Part shown: in pieces, positions 11,586 to 21,969 of the stretch
Position numbering within the stretch: the stretch's first letter is position 1
How the letters are laid out: each line of letters starts with the position of its first letter
From: Erinaceus europaeus
Lineage: Eukaryota; Chordata; Mammalia; Eulipotyphla; Erinaceidae
Reading direction: 5' to 3'
NCBI RefSeq assembly: GCF_950295315.1
Contig: NC_080176.1
Location: forward strand, 34,685,006 to 34,749,005
DNA length: 64,000 nt
Program-made: the position numbers and the translations under genes
Notes under the pieces: generated by a model
What the model saw: only the letters and a program-made list of their open reading frames with translations
Told to the model about the DNA's origin: nothing
Databases searched by the model: none

Positions 11586-12246
11586 TAAAATATATATTTT
11601 GATTTTTTAAAACTATTTTTACTTTGGACTATAAATAGACTCAGGTTACTTAGAGAGTTAATGCATTTTAGTGACAATGGTTTTAACATTTACAGTGCCA
11701 GATTGATGCCAGATCTGTTGTGGAGTAATTTCCACAAGATAGCTTACAGGGCACTTTTGGGGGCCCTCCAAAAGTGCCCTGTATAGAGAATTTGTATTTT
11801 AGTTTTGGGGATTTATTGTCACGTTAAATATTTAGACTTTTACTTTAAATAGTTAGTTACTTTTAGCAAATTAATTTTACCTTGCCTGGTAGTAATGTAC
11901 CTTCAAGGTTACACTTTTAATCGTTAAGTTAATGTTTACCAAACTTGAAACATACCCATAAACATTTAGTTATAACACACTGGAGGAGAAAAACTTGTTA
12001 TGAAAACATATCATTTTAAAAACAAATTTAGATCCATCTTTACTCACACAGTTTAAGACTAAGCACTTTTATATATATACACCAAGACATATATAAAAAT
12101 CAAAAGAGAGGGAAAAAAAACTTTGGAATGTTTCTGGACGTCTCCAGAAACCTTGGCTGCGTCCAGCATTTTTATATAAAGTCAATTAAGTTTTAGAGTA
12201 CTCTGAGCAGATGGGTCATACAAAAATTTTTGGTCATTCAACACAC
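11586..12246 (-). other. Unassigned sequence, possibly 3' internal part of the provirus
   Basis: AT-rich, with no recognisable SINE or L1. It lies directly downstream (minus-strand sense) of the integrase C-terminal region, where env and the 3' LTR would be expected, but I recognise neither. It contains two adjacent hairpins (11718-11737 and 11747-11781) described separately. Confidence 0.35.
11718..11781. repeat. Two adjacent inverted repeats (hairpins)
   Basis: First: ttgtgga (11718-11724) and tccacaa (11731-11737), 7-bp arms, 6-nt loop. Second: cagggcacttttgg (11747-11760) and ccaaaagtgccctg (11768-11781), 14-bp perfect arms with a 7-nt loop (gggccct). Confidence 0.9.
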
Positions 12247-12640
12247 TCACTCACAAAACACAACTGGCCAGTCATAATATAAGACATCCAGAGAAGGGGT
12301 AGGAGAGAGGGCTCTGTAAGCCGGATTTTCCAGATTCTGCCATGTTGTATTATGGATCCTGGGATGCATCCTGCATCTAGTCCTCTTGCAGTTTTTCTTG
12401 TTCTTCAGGGATAGCAGCGCCATCATGCGAGTATTGTCGGACATGGTGGACAGGAACCCAGACAGGTTTGGAGTAATTCTGTGGAAAAACGCATGCAAAA
12501 CCCCTCCCCATGGTCAAAAGAGGGTCAGGCCCTTTCCAAATTTTATCGAGTGGGTCTTTCCATTTGACTTTAATAGCTGGGAGGGTAGACGGTCTTTACC
12601 AGTGAAGAATAATAGGAGGTAGGTCAGAGTTATTGTTAAT
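12247..12640 (-). pseudogene. Endogenous retrovirus: integrase C-terminal region and following sequence
   Basis: Two overlapping minus-strand frames here carry short, tryptophan- and proline-rich stretches typical of the DNA-binding C-terminal domain of betaretroviral integrases. The frames are broken by stops and shifts. Identification rests on position directly after the integrase core and on composition. Downstream env is not recognisable. Confidence 0.55.
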
Positions 12641-12641
12641 A

Positions 12642-13170
12642 TTAAAGAGAATTAATGTAGTTAACGCTTTTGCTAGCTGGATATTGGGGGGGGTACATTC
12701 CTCCATTATCTTTGACAATGCCTTGTTCCTGTGGATTATAGGGAATGCCTGTGGTATGAGTAATGTTCCAGAGGGAACAAAAATCTTTAAATTGTTTGCT
12801 GGTAAACATAGGTCCATTGTCAGTTTTCAGTTGAAGAGGTAAGCCCATCACAGCAAAACAGGAGAGCATATGGCTTATAAGCTTTTTCGAGCTTTCTCCC
12901 ATCTGAACTGTTGCCCACATAAATTTAGAAAAGGTATCAATTGAGACAAACACATATTTTTGTTTGCCAAAGTTGGGTATGTGGGTGACATCGATTTGCC
13001 AAAGAGCATTGGCTTTTAAGCCTCGGGGGTTAACACGAAGAGTTTGAATAGCAGGTGTTTTTATGAGACTTGCACAGGAAGAACATGTAGCAAGGATATG
13101 TTTCAACTGAGGTAACGGAACATCAGGAAATCGAGGTCGAAGGCCTTTAAGATTAACATAGATTAGGGAA
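12642..13170 (-). pseudogene. Endogenous retrovirus: integrase zinc-binding and catalytic core remnant
   Basis: The minus-strand frame at 12642-13106 includes a CSSC zinc-ligand pair, WQIDVTHI (first catalytic Asp near 12985) and LKTDNGPMFTS (second Asp near 12810), followed by YNPQ. The third acidic residue of the D,D-35-E triad is expected right after QGIV, but a lysine is read there. A run of eight G/C at about 12687-12694 shifts the frame beyond that point. The fold is clear, but the copy cannot be functional. The closest type by motif style is betaretrovirus/ERVK-like (class II). Confidence 0.85.
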
Positions 13171-13711
13171 TGAAAGTCAGCAGGATCAGAGACAGAGACT
13201 AGGAGAGTTCCTGTGGAGGCAAGGCGGTCAGCTGTAGCATTCCCTTCGGACAGGGAACCAGGAAGAGGGTTGTGGGAATGAAGGTGTTAAATATACAGTG
13301 GTTGGGTTTGAGAACAGAGCATAGAGGCGATTTGAATCAAGAGAGGGGAAAGTGGGTTGTCATCAATTCTCACATAAGAACGAGCAAGCCATGGAATTAA
13401 GTTAACAGTATACATACTGTCAGAAAAAAGGTAGAAGGATTCTGGTACAGCTTTTAATGCAAGGAAAACAGCATAAAGTTCTTTGTACTGAGGGGAATTA
13501 TCAGGAAGCTCAGTAAAGAGAGGTTTAGGGGGTTGTTTGGGTAATATATAAGGGCAGCAGCTCCCTTTTTTCCACCATCAGTGAAGACTGTAGGAACAGA
13601 AGGGATGGGATCTCGAGAGAAAAGTTTAGGTACTAGTAGAGGCAAAAGAGGTAAAGAAGCTATCAATTTATTAGAAGGAAAATGGATATCTATTTGTCCT
13701 GGAAACACCAC
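13171..13711 (-). pseudogene. Endogenous retrovirus: RNase H remnant
   Basis: FTDGGKKGAAAL near 13578 is the first RNase H motif. Further along the minus strand are a KELYAV block (Glu, near 13478), an FSDS block (Asp, near 13415) and EGNATAD near 13240. Frames are interrupted between about 13450 and 13290. It joins upstream (higher coordinate) almost directly to leader/gag-like sequence, so protease and most of reverse transcriptase are deleted. Confidence 0.75.
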
Positions 13712-13721
13712 GAAGCTTATG

Positions 13722-14105
13722 TCAAAATGGGAATGATGGCGTATGAGCCACTCTGTATCTGTTGAGAGAAAAAGGAAGAATAATTAAATCCGGTTCTTTC
13801 CCTAAGACCTGCACATAGAAAACCGAACACGTGTTTGCCGAAACAGAAACAGAACTCTCGGGGCAAACTGCAGAAGGCTTAGGGTGTTTAAGTGCCGAGA
13901 GCATATCCTTTAACTCTTGTATCTCTGCCTCAATGTCTCTTAACCTTTTGGCAGGGCACCTTATACATTTCCGGAAGGTTGCAAACATTGCCAAGAGAAC
14001 CCATGGTGCAGCTCCAATTAAAGCGTCTATGAGATACAGAGCCTGTCCCATGAGAAAAGAATAGAGTGTTTGGGACGCCTCCTCATAAAATGGAAGGAAA
14101 CTCAT
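13722..14105 (-). pseudogene. Endogenous retrovirus: gag-like open segment with hydrophobic stretch
   Basis: The frame is open back into the LTR, but the first plausible start is the Met at about 14103 (MSFLPFYEEASQ). A ~22-residue hydrophobic stretch follows (LIDALIGAAPWVLLAMFATF), then a charged helix (LRDIEAEIQELKDML). A hydrophobic segment near a Gag N-terminus recalls the ER-targeted Gag of rodent IAP elements, but this is an analogy and not a sequence match. The remainder of gag is missing. Confidence 0.4.
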
Positions 14106-14193
14106 GGTGGCTGCAGTCAGGCAGCTGTTACTTACCTGTGTCTGGGCAGCTTTTCTGGACCTCAGGCTGGGCCGCCCTGTGGGGCGTGAGTGC

Positions 14194-14211
14194 GGGACAC
14201 GTTGGGCGCCA
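14194..14211 (-). other. Retroviral primer-binding site, lysine-tRNA type
   Basis: The minus strand reads TGGCGCCCAACGTGTCCC two bases after the LTR end. The first 14 bases match the tRNA-Lys(1,2) primer-binding site used by many class II retroviruses; the last bases differ. It fixes the orientation of the provirus and marks the LTR at 14214-14687 as the 5' LTR. Confidence 0.8.
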
Positions 14212-14213
14212 GT

Positions 14214-14687
14214 TGTCACTTGCAGTAGTGGCAGGACGCAGAGAAAGGAGGTTTGGAGCAGAAAGGGAACACAATCCTTTATTTGCGCTGGCACCTTAGA
14301 GTTGGGTGAGAGAGCAACAGTTTGGGCCACGTTGAGGTAGCAAAAATGGCCGCCTTGCGCAGCAGCCTTCTCTGCGTCTAATCACCGAAGTGAAAAGCCG
14401 GCAAGAGAGTGAGGTGCAGAAGAAGAAGGGCTTTTATGGGAATAGCTGTCATGAGAATGAGAAGGGGAGTAACCATAGCACTCCAGGGTAGGATAATAAC
14501 TCTCGCAGGAATGGGAAGGGGGAGGAGTAACCAAAGCACTCCCAACTATCGCGTGTAATTGACAGTGCCCTGAGGGCACAAAATGGTGGAACAGGCTCTC
14601 CGAGAATGTCCCAACTCTCATGGGAACTAGCAGTAGCCTGAGGGGGCAACATGGCAGATGCTACTGCATCTGCACAATTTCCCAGCA
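14214..14687 (-). mobile_element. Class II endogenous retrovirus, 5' LTR
   Basis: About 474 bp with TG...CA ends (minus strand begins TGCTGGGAAATTGTGCAG and ends TGACA). It contains a TATA-like ATAAAAG at 14431-14437 and an AATAAA at 14278-14283, about 154 bp apart, marking U3/R/U5 order. U3 holds a repeated 'gagtaacca.agcactcc' block (about 14466 and 14525), a possible enhancer repeat. No matching 3' LTR is found in the window. Confidence 0.85.
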
Positions 14688-14694
14688 GTGTCTC

Positions 14695-14815
14695 AACTGA
14701 TAAACTGCTGTACTGTTACCAGCCACTTAATCTCTCCCTAGGCTCCTCTCTGACCACCAGCCACTCGTGTTTGCACTAGGTCCTCCTTTGCCATCATGTT
14801 CCAGGACCTGAACCC
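14695..14815. repeat. Dispersed repeat fragment related to 16230-16375
   Basis: 'ttaccagccacttaatctct' through 'ccactcgtgtttgcactagg' resembles 'ttaccagtcgctcctgagta' and 'cacacatgtttgcactcatc' in the later block. Both adjoin L1 'B' sequence, so they may be an L1-associated or retroviral segment not otherwise identified. Confidence 0.45.
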
Positions 14816-15860
14816 TCCCGCACCCCAGAGTCTTTTACTTTGGTGTAATAAACCAACTCTAGTCCAACTTCTGTTTAGTGTTTTCCCTTCTGATCTTGTT
14901 TTTTCAACTTCTGTCTATGAGTGAGATCATCCCATGTTCATCCTTTTTGTTTCAGACTTAACTCATGTAACATGATATCTTTGAGCTCTATTCAGGATGG
15001 GGTAAATAAGGTGAATCCACCATGAACCTGAGACTTTGGAGACTTAGGAATAAGGCTTTCTTTGCATAACTATTATGCCATCTACCCCCGTTCACATTTC
15101 CCAGTTTTCCACATAACAATTCAACACCCCTCTAGGTCCTCCTCTGCCATCATGTTGCAGGACCTGAACACCCCCCCCCCCCCGAGTCCTTTACTTTGGT
15201 ACAATACACCAGACCCAGTCTAGGTTCTGCTTTGTGTTTGTTTGACTTTTTTTTTTTGTAATTGGATTTGTTTCATTGAAGATGCCTTTAAAATGTAGAT
15301 GGAAAAGACTTCTGCCAATTATTTTCCTGTATTTGATAGTTTCTGTACTGTTAATATATTGTTGTAGCCCTTTCACTAGGTGTTTGATGTATTTAGATGG
15401 CCTCTCAATGGGTGCATAGATGTTAATAATTGTTAAGACCTCTTGATTGACTGATCATCTGAGCATTAAGTAATGTCCATCCCTATCTTTTTAAGTTTTA
15501 CTTGTTTTAAGGTCTATTGTATCAGATTGAGAATAGCTGTGCCTGCCCTTTTTTGTGGTTCACTGGCTTGTATGGTAGTTTTCCATCCCTTCATTTTGAG
15601 TCTGTGTTTGTCTTGTTGAGTTAGGTGGGATTCCTGCAGACAGTATATGGTTGGATTGTGTTTTCTGATCCATCTTCCTGCTCTGTGCCTTTTAAAAGGT
15701 GAATTCAGGCCAATGACATTTATTGATATTATAGAATGAAGATATTTTAATGCCTTTACTTTAAAACTGTAGTGTTCTAATATACGGCATGTTTATAATA
15801 CTGTGATTATTTACTAGAGACATTTTAGAATTTCTTGCAGGGCAGGCTTGGTGATAATTG
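14815..15860 (-). mobile_element. LINE-1 'B'-type fragments, rearranged
   Basis: 14820-14980 and 15085-15240 are two copies of the L1 'B' 3' region ('ccagagtcttttactttggt'; poly-C at 15171-15184). 15245-15400 is antisense ORF2 ('aattggatttgtttcattga'). 15400-15860 resembles antisense ORF2 or adjacent sequence of an older L1, including 'tgggattcctgcagacagta'. Stops interrupt all frames. Confidence 0.7.
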
Positions 15861-16477
15861 ATTCCTTCAAAGCCCCAGGCCCGATTTGGCTTCTCTGACA
15901 GTAGCCAGAAACAGTGGGCAGCAGTCCTTGACCCTGTGATTTTCTAAACAAATTCTGTTTGTCCTTTGTGGGTTCTGAGGCAAGTATTCAATGTGTCTTT
16001 GAATTCCTTATGAGAACAGTTTGGAAAGGCTGCCACTATACATCCCTACTTCCAGACCACTGGGAGTGTACATCTTCTCCTGAGTTGCCCAATCAGGTCT
16101 CTGCCCCCGATGTCAGCACAGGGCCACCCCACTGTTGCTCCAGCCCCCAGGGACAGTAGCAGTGGAGACTCACAGTTGCATTTGGTGAGCCTTAGGGGAT
16201 CCTCTCCTCCCATCAGCAGCTTATTTGTTGATAAAACTCAGACTGGAGGTGGCACCTCAACTGGCAAACTGCCAGACTATTACCAGTCGCTCCTGAGTAG
16301 GTGTGGGCTTTAGCCCCAGGAATCTCTCCTTAGGCCTCTGTGTCCATGAGCCACACATGTTTGCACTCATCCATGACTTGATGGGTTCCCAAAGTATTCT
16401 GAGTCTTGTCTTGCGTCTTCAGGTGACCTTCTTTGTTATTCTTGGCATAATGTTTTTTTAAGGAAGAAGATTTTCCA
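15861..16477. other. Unidentified intronic sequence with a repeat-like GC-rich block
   Basis: No gene is visible. 16020-16380 is GC-richer than its surroundings, and its end is similar to 14695-14815. The origin is unclear. Confidence 0.35.
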
Positions 16478-16640
16478 TGGCCCAGGTGGTGGTGCAGTAA
16501 GTATATAAAGCACTGGACTCAAACACCAAATCCTGAGCTGGATCTCCGGCATTGTGTATACCAAAGCGATGCTCTACTTCTCTTTCCTCTTCTTGCTCAT
16601 TCATTAATATGTAAAAACATTTTAAAAGTAACATCTCCAT
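16478..16640 (+). mobile_element. tRNA-type SINE
   Basis: 'ggcccaggtggtggtgcagt' to an AT-rich tail; it ends about 90 bp before a MIB1 exon. Confidence 0.65.
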
Positions 16641-16704
16641 TTCATTTCAAAAGTTTCTTTAGAATATTTTCCAGAACTTTATGAAATATGTAATTAAATA
16701 TTAA

Positions 16705-16884
<180 letters not shown>

Positions 16885-17119
16885 TAAAACAGTTTTGGGC
16901 CATTGACATCATTTGTTATTATTTCATCAACTGTTCTTAGGTTATAGTAAAATCCTGTGATGAAATAAATCCAGATGGAGTGCATGTTCAATATGATGGC
17001 TAGCACTGGTTCTTAAATGGAGGGAGATGCTATGTATGTATGTATTTTAGAGCTGGGGGGTGTGGAGGAGGTGTGAGGATGTCTGTATTCCTCGTTCCCC
17101 TGCATTTCATCTGCACACA

Positions 17120-17580
17120 TGTCGGGTTGCATCTTGGGGGAGAGAGAAGAGACCAGGAACTCGTGGCGGAGCAGGAACACAAATCTTTATTCATGTAGAT
17201 GTCCCAGAATTGGGTGTGAGCATAGTGGTTTAGGCCACGTGGAGCTAGCAAAATGGCTGCTTTCCACTGTGCTCACCAGCCCTTCTCTGGGTCTGGTCGC
17301 AGAAGAGAAAAGAGAGTGAAAGGGGAAACAGGAGAGGCTTTTATGGGAAAATTCTGGAAGTGGCAGGTTGGGATGGAATTGGCTAGGAAAGGGGGTGGAG
17401 AGAGGCAAAGGCAAGTTGGGAAGGTGGAAGCGTCCTTAGCTACTGTTGCAATGGTTTTCACTGAATTAGCAGTACCCTGAGGGGATAACGTGGTGGAGAT
17501 CTGTAAATAATACTTGCATGGAAATATAGTGGCTTGTGGGCCCTGCCAGTGTTCAACCACATCTGCACAATTTCCCAACA
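17120..17580 (-). mobile_element. Solo LTR of a class II endogenous retrovirus
   Basis: About 461 bp with TG...CA ends. The minus strand starts TGTTGGGAAATTGTGCAGAT, matching the LTR at 14214-14687. The TATA-like ATAAAAG is at 17338-17344 and AATAAA at 17186-17191, 153 bp apart as in the other LTR. The flanks are cacaca (17114-17119) and cacact (17581-17586), a probable 6-bp target duplication as expected for this class. No internal sequence remains. The U3 sequence differs enough to be another subfamily. Confidence 0.85.
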
Positions 17581-17714
17581 CACACTTCCTGGATTGACTG
17601 CATGAAGTGAGGATTAGTTTACAGGGATTTCTTAGAATTCCTTACTGCTTTTGTGAAAGTATTAAAAGACCAGAAATCAATGTTTGTATTTATTTATTTA
17701 TATATTTTAAATTG

Positions 17715-17965
17715 CATTCATTTTTCTATTTTTAAATTTTCCTTATTGGGGGAATAATGGTTTATAGTCAACAGTAAAATACAGTAGTTCTTACATGTAT
17801 AACATTTCTGTTTTTCACATAACAGTTCACCCCCCTTGAGGTCTTTCTCTACCATCATGTTCCAGGACCTGACCCCTCCCTCACACAGAAGTCTTTTACT
17901 TTGGTGCAACATACCAAACCCAGTCTAAGTTCTGCTTTGTATTTTCTTATTTTTCAACTTATTTT
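17715..17965 (-). mobile_element. LINE-1 'B' 3'-end fragment
   Basis: 'tccttattgggggaataatg', 'gtcttttactttggtgcaac' and 'gttctgctttgtattttct' follow the L1 'B' 3' UTR order in antisense. Confidence 0.75.
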
Positions 17966-17984
17966 TTTCTCTCTCTGTTTTTTT

Positions 17985-18290
17985 TAAAATATTTTTTTCA
18001 TTATTATTTTTTTTTCCCCCTTTTGTTGCCCTTGTTGTAGCTTCGTGGTGGTTATTATTATTGCCCTTGTTGACGCAATTCGTTGTTGGATAGGACAGAG
18101 AGAAATGGAGAGAAGAGGGGAAGACAGAGAAGGGGAGAGAAAGATAGATACCTGCAGACCTGCTTCACCGCCTGTGAAGCGAATCCCCTGCAGGTGGGGA
18201 GCCGGGGGCTTGAACCAGGATCCTTACGCCGGTTCCTGCGCTTTGCGCCACATGCGCTTAACCCACTGCGCCACCGCCCGACCCCCTTTT
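17985..18290 (-). mobile_element. ERI-1-like SINE (first of four stacked)
   Basis: Complete, with little divergence: 'cccttttgttgcccttgttg' tail to 'ccactgcgccaccgcccgac' head. The B-box region 'gggcttgaaccaggatcct' is clear. Confidence 0.92.
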
Positions 18291-18498
18291 TTCATTATTT
18301 TTATTTATTGGATAGAGACAGCTGGAAATTGAGAGGAAGAGGGAGATAGGGAGAGAGAGAGACAGAGAGATACCTTCAGCATTGCTTCACCACTTGTGAA
18401 GCTTTTCCCCTGCAGGTGGGGACCCGGGGCTTGAACCCGGGTCATTGCACATTGTTAACATGAGTGCTCAACCAGGTCCGCCACCACCTGGCCCCCTC
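18291..18498 (-). mobile_element. ERI-2-like SINE (second of four)
   Basis: 'ttggatagagacagctggaa' to 'aggtccgccaccacctggcc'. Confidence 0.9.
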
Positions 18499-18787
18499 TT
18501 TTTTTTTTAATATTTATTTATTGCCTTTTTTTGCCCTTGTTTTATTGTTGTAGTTACTATTATTGTTGTTATTGATGCCATTGTTGTTGGTTAAGACAGA
18601 GAAATGGAGAGAGAAGGGGAAGACAGAGAGGGGAAGAGAAAGATAGACACCTACAGACCTGCTTCACTGATTGTGAAGTGACTCAGCCCTGCAGGTGGGG
18701 CGCTGGGGGCTTGAACCAGGATTTTTACATCGGTCCTTGAGTTTTGCGCCACCTGCACTTAACCCGCTGTGCTACTGCCTGACTCCC
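18499..18787 (-). mobile_element. ERI-1-like SINE (third of four)
   Basis: 'tatttattgcctttttttgc' to 'cgctgtgctactgcctgact'. Confidence 0.9.
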
Positions 18788-18915
18788 TATTTTTATTTAT
18801 TTTTATTTTTTTTAACCGGAGCACTGCTCAGTTGTGGCTTATAGTGTTATAGGAGATTGAACCTGGGACTTTGGAGCCTCAGGCATGAGAGTCTCTTTGC
18901 ATAACCATTATGCTG
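18788..18915 (-). mobile_element. Short tRNA-type SINE (fourth of four)
   Basis: 'accggagcactgctcagttg', then 'ggagcctcaggcatgagagt' and 'tgcataaccattatgctgtc'. Confidence 0.85.
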
Positions 18916-18924
18916 TCAACCATG

Positions 18925-19525
18925 TCCAGTGGAGAAGCAATTACAGAAGCCAGACCTCCAACCTTCTGCATCCCATATAGATCTTTGGTTCATATTCCCA
19001 GAGGGATAAAGGTTGACAGGTTGATCCATACCCCCAGCCTGTCTCTACCTTTTCCTAGTGGGGTAGGACTTCAGAGAGGTGGTATTCCAGGACATGTTGG
19101 TAAGGTCATTTGCCCAGGGAAGTGAGGGTGATGTCATGGTAGTATTTTTCAACTTGTGTCTATGAGTGAGATCATCCTATATTCATCCTTCTGTTTCTGA
19201 CTTATTTCACTTAACATGATTTCTTCAAGCTCCATCCAAGATGAGGTGAAGAAAATGAAGTCACCATTTTTAATAGCTGAGTAGTATTCCATTGTGTGTA
19301 TATACCATAGCTTACTCAGCCACTTATCTGTGGTTGAACACTTGGGTTGCTTCCAGGTTTTGGCTGTTACTAATTGTGCTCTATGAATATAGGTATACAC
19401 AAATCTTTTGGGATGGGTATTTTTTGGCTTCTTATGATAATATCTGTGTTTATATTTAACCTGATGTGGCCAGTTGCTATCAATGTGAAAGTATAATGAA
19501 ACCAGGATCTGGGAAGTCCTGTTCA
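18925..19525 (-). mobile_element. Rearranged LINE-1 fragments ('A' 3' UTR pieces, then 'B' ORF2 end)
   Basis: 18925-19005 is the 'A' 3' UTR in sense ('aagcaattacagaagccaga'). 19005-19140 is the same 3' UTR in antisense, giving an inversion point near 19005. 19145-19500 is antisense L1 ORF2 C-terminus (TMEYYSAIKNGDF, KTWKQPKCSTTDKW). Confidence 0.75.
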
Positions 19526-20029
19526 TGACTATAAGCCATACTCCTAGAGTCCATGACTAGATATCAACACAGACTCTATTTAGTTAGTTCATTCATCTTA
19601 GAAGGAAAATGACTACATTTTTATGAGATTAGTTTTTTTAGTGAACCATTTTTTTTGTTTGTTTCATGATGATTTAGAATACACAACAAAAAATTTAAAG
19701 CATCATTCAAGCATATGCCACTTAGAAACACGGAAGTTGCCAGAAAATTACCTGTGATTCCTGCAGTCTAAAATGAAACAAATGAATGATTTGTAGATAT
19801 TACAGGTGTCTCTCTTTCTCCTTCACTGTCTGCCCTTTCCTTTCTGGATTTCTCTGTCTCTATCCAGTAATAAAATAAAATAAAAAATTTACGCTCAGAT
19901 TATGTTTTTATTAAGTATTTTAGGAGTTCAGTTGCTCTTGCATATTTAAATTTATCTTTAAGTATTGAACTTTTTTCTCCTGAAGCCATTTTAAATTATA
20001 TGTTTTAAAATTAAAATTTCTTTTTTTTC
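19526..20029. other. Intron sequence, no gene seen
   Basis: A short SINE 3' fragment is visible at about 19800-19890 ('caggtgtctctctttctcct', then AATAAAAT). Nothing else is recognised. Confidence 0.5.
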
Positions 20030-20345
20030 TTTTTTGCTTCCAGGGTTATTACTGGGGCCTGGTGCCTGCACTACGAATCCACTGCTCCTGGAGGCCATTT
20101 TTTCCCATTTTGTTGCCCTTGTTGTTGTCGTTATTATTGTTGTTGTCATTGCTGTTGTTGGATAGGGCAGAGAGAAATCAAGAGAGGAGGAGAGACAGAG
20201 GGGAAGAGAAAGACACCTGTAGACCTGCTTCACCACCTGTGAAGCAACCCCCCTGCAGATGGGGAGCCAGGGGCTCAAACCCAGATCCTTATGCCATGTC
20301 TTTGCACTTTGTGCCATTTGACCTGTTGCACTATTGCCCTTCCCC
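20030..20345 (-). mobile_element. ERI-1-like SINE, long form with 3' stem-loop module
   Basis: Carries the extra ~62-bp module 'gcttccagggttattactgg'...'ctcctggaggcc' between tail and body. The flanks resemble aaatttctttt on both sides. Confidence 0.88.
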
Positions 20346-21585
20346 TAAATTTCTTTATCTATTTTGCTAGTACCTAGAAATACTTTTTTGGTGTGTATAT
20401 TGATTGATCATGTATCCTGTAATGTTGATTACCATTTATAAAATTAATTAATTACCATTAAGAAATTGTAGCCAAATAAGATACTACTAATCAGTTATAA
20501 TGACAAAACCTAGAAAGGCAAACAAAACACTGTTGTTTTAGGATGTGGAACAATTATAATTCATATAATAATGATGTTTCTCAAAGCAACCATTTTGAAA
20601 AATAAGACAGTTTCTTATAAAGTAAAATATCTGTTGAAGGCAGGCTCAGTTCAGTCAACAGCACTACTATAAGCCAGAACAAACAAGTAAAACATTAAAG
20701 CAATAAAGTATACATTTAAAGGTAAGAGAGGGAATACTTTGCAGCTTTGTCATTTAACTGTTCTAGAGGGAGTAACATTATTGTTATAATCGATAATAAT
20801 TGTTATAACCATACATTATAGAATTAAAATGTTTTATATATTTACTTTTGTATAACATATATAAAGTGCATATCACACATTGCATTTTATATAGTCATAT
20901 ATTATATAATATAATTAATAATGTGATTATTGTACTAATGATTACCCTGGTGCAGAAAAACTACGAGAGTAGTCTCTTAATAGCTAGACTTTTGCTGCAC
21001 AGATTTGAAAAAACAAAGAACAAAACTGAATTATATTGTTAAACTTAGTAGTCTAGTGATTTTAGACAAAATATTTCAGAACATACCTGTTTAACGCTAT
21101 TTTGTAGAGCAGTGATTCTGTGAAATTACTGAATTACTGTTACCTGGGAACTTGGTGGAAAAGTACATTCTTGGATTTCACTAAATCTTGATGAGTGTAG
21201 TGTTGCTGGGTCCTCACACATATGTAACTTACTGCTCTAGGCTGACATTCTAAATAGGAAGAGTGCCAGAGCTATAATACTCCAGTATGGTGTGCTGGGG
21301 ACTTGACTTGGTTTGCACAAGCAAGGCAAGACAGGTAGATGATGTGAGTAGATCCTAAAAATAATTAATTTAAACTTGCTATTTTACTTCAGAATAGTTA
21401 AAGGACAAAATATACTGCCATACAGAGTTTTTCTGTATTACCATCAACTGTTTTTATATAACATTGTTGCCTCAGCTGAAGGAGAAGAAAGTGGTCAACA
21501 ATACTTTGGTACTTTGGTGTTAGTACTTTGGTGTTCTTCATTGTTGTCAGATTTTACCTCTGAAACTTTTGTCCTTTTCCTTTAG
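20346..21585. other. Intron sequence, no gene seen
   Basis: AT-rich unique sequence. A small triple actttggt repeat lies at about 21503-21537, upstream of the exon 14 acceptor. Confidence 0.5.
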
Positions 21586-21777
<192 letters not shown>

Positions 21778-21969
21778 TAGTGTAAAACGTAGACTTTAGG
21801 CTAATATTTTGACCAGTTTTCATTTGTAAAAGGAAACTCCTTTAATTTGAGTTTTTATTTTAATGTAAGATTTTTGAGGGGACCAGGTAGTAGCAGGATT
21901 TGTGAATTTCCATAATGTTAGGCCAGAGATCCAAGGTAACTCATACATGAGTTTTTAAAAATACATTTT

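Noticed and set aside
13722..14330. A 202-codon minus-strand open frame as a host gene
   Set aside because: It begins inside the LTR, crosses the primer-binding site and ends beside RNase H sequence, so it belongs to the provirus.
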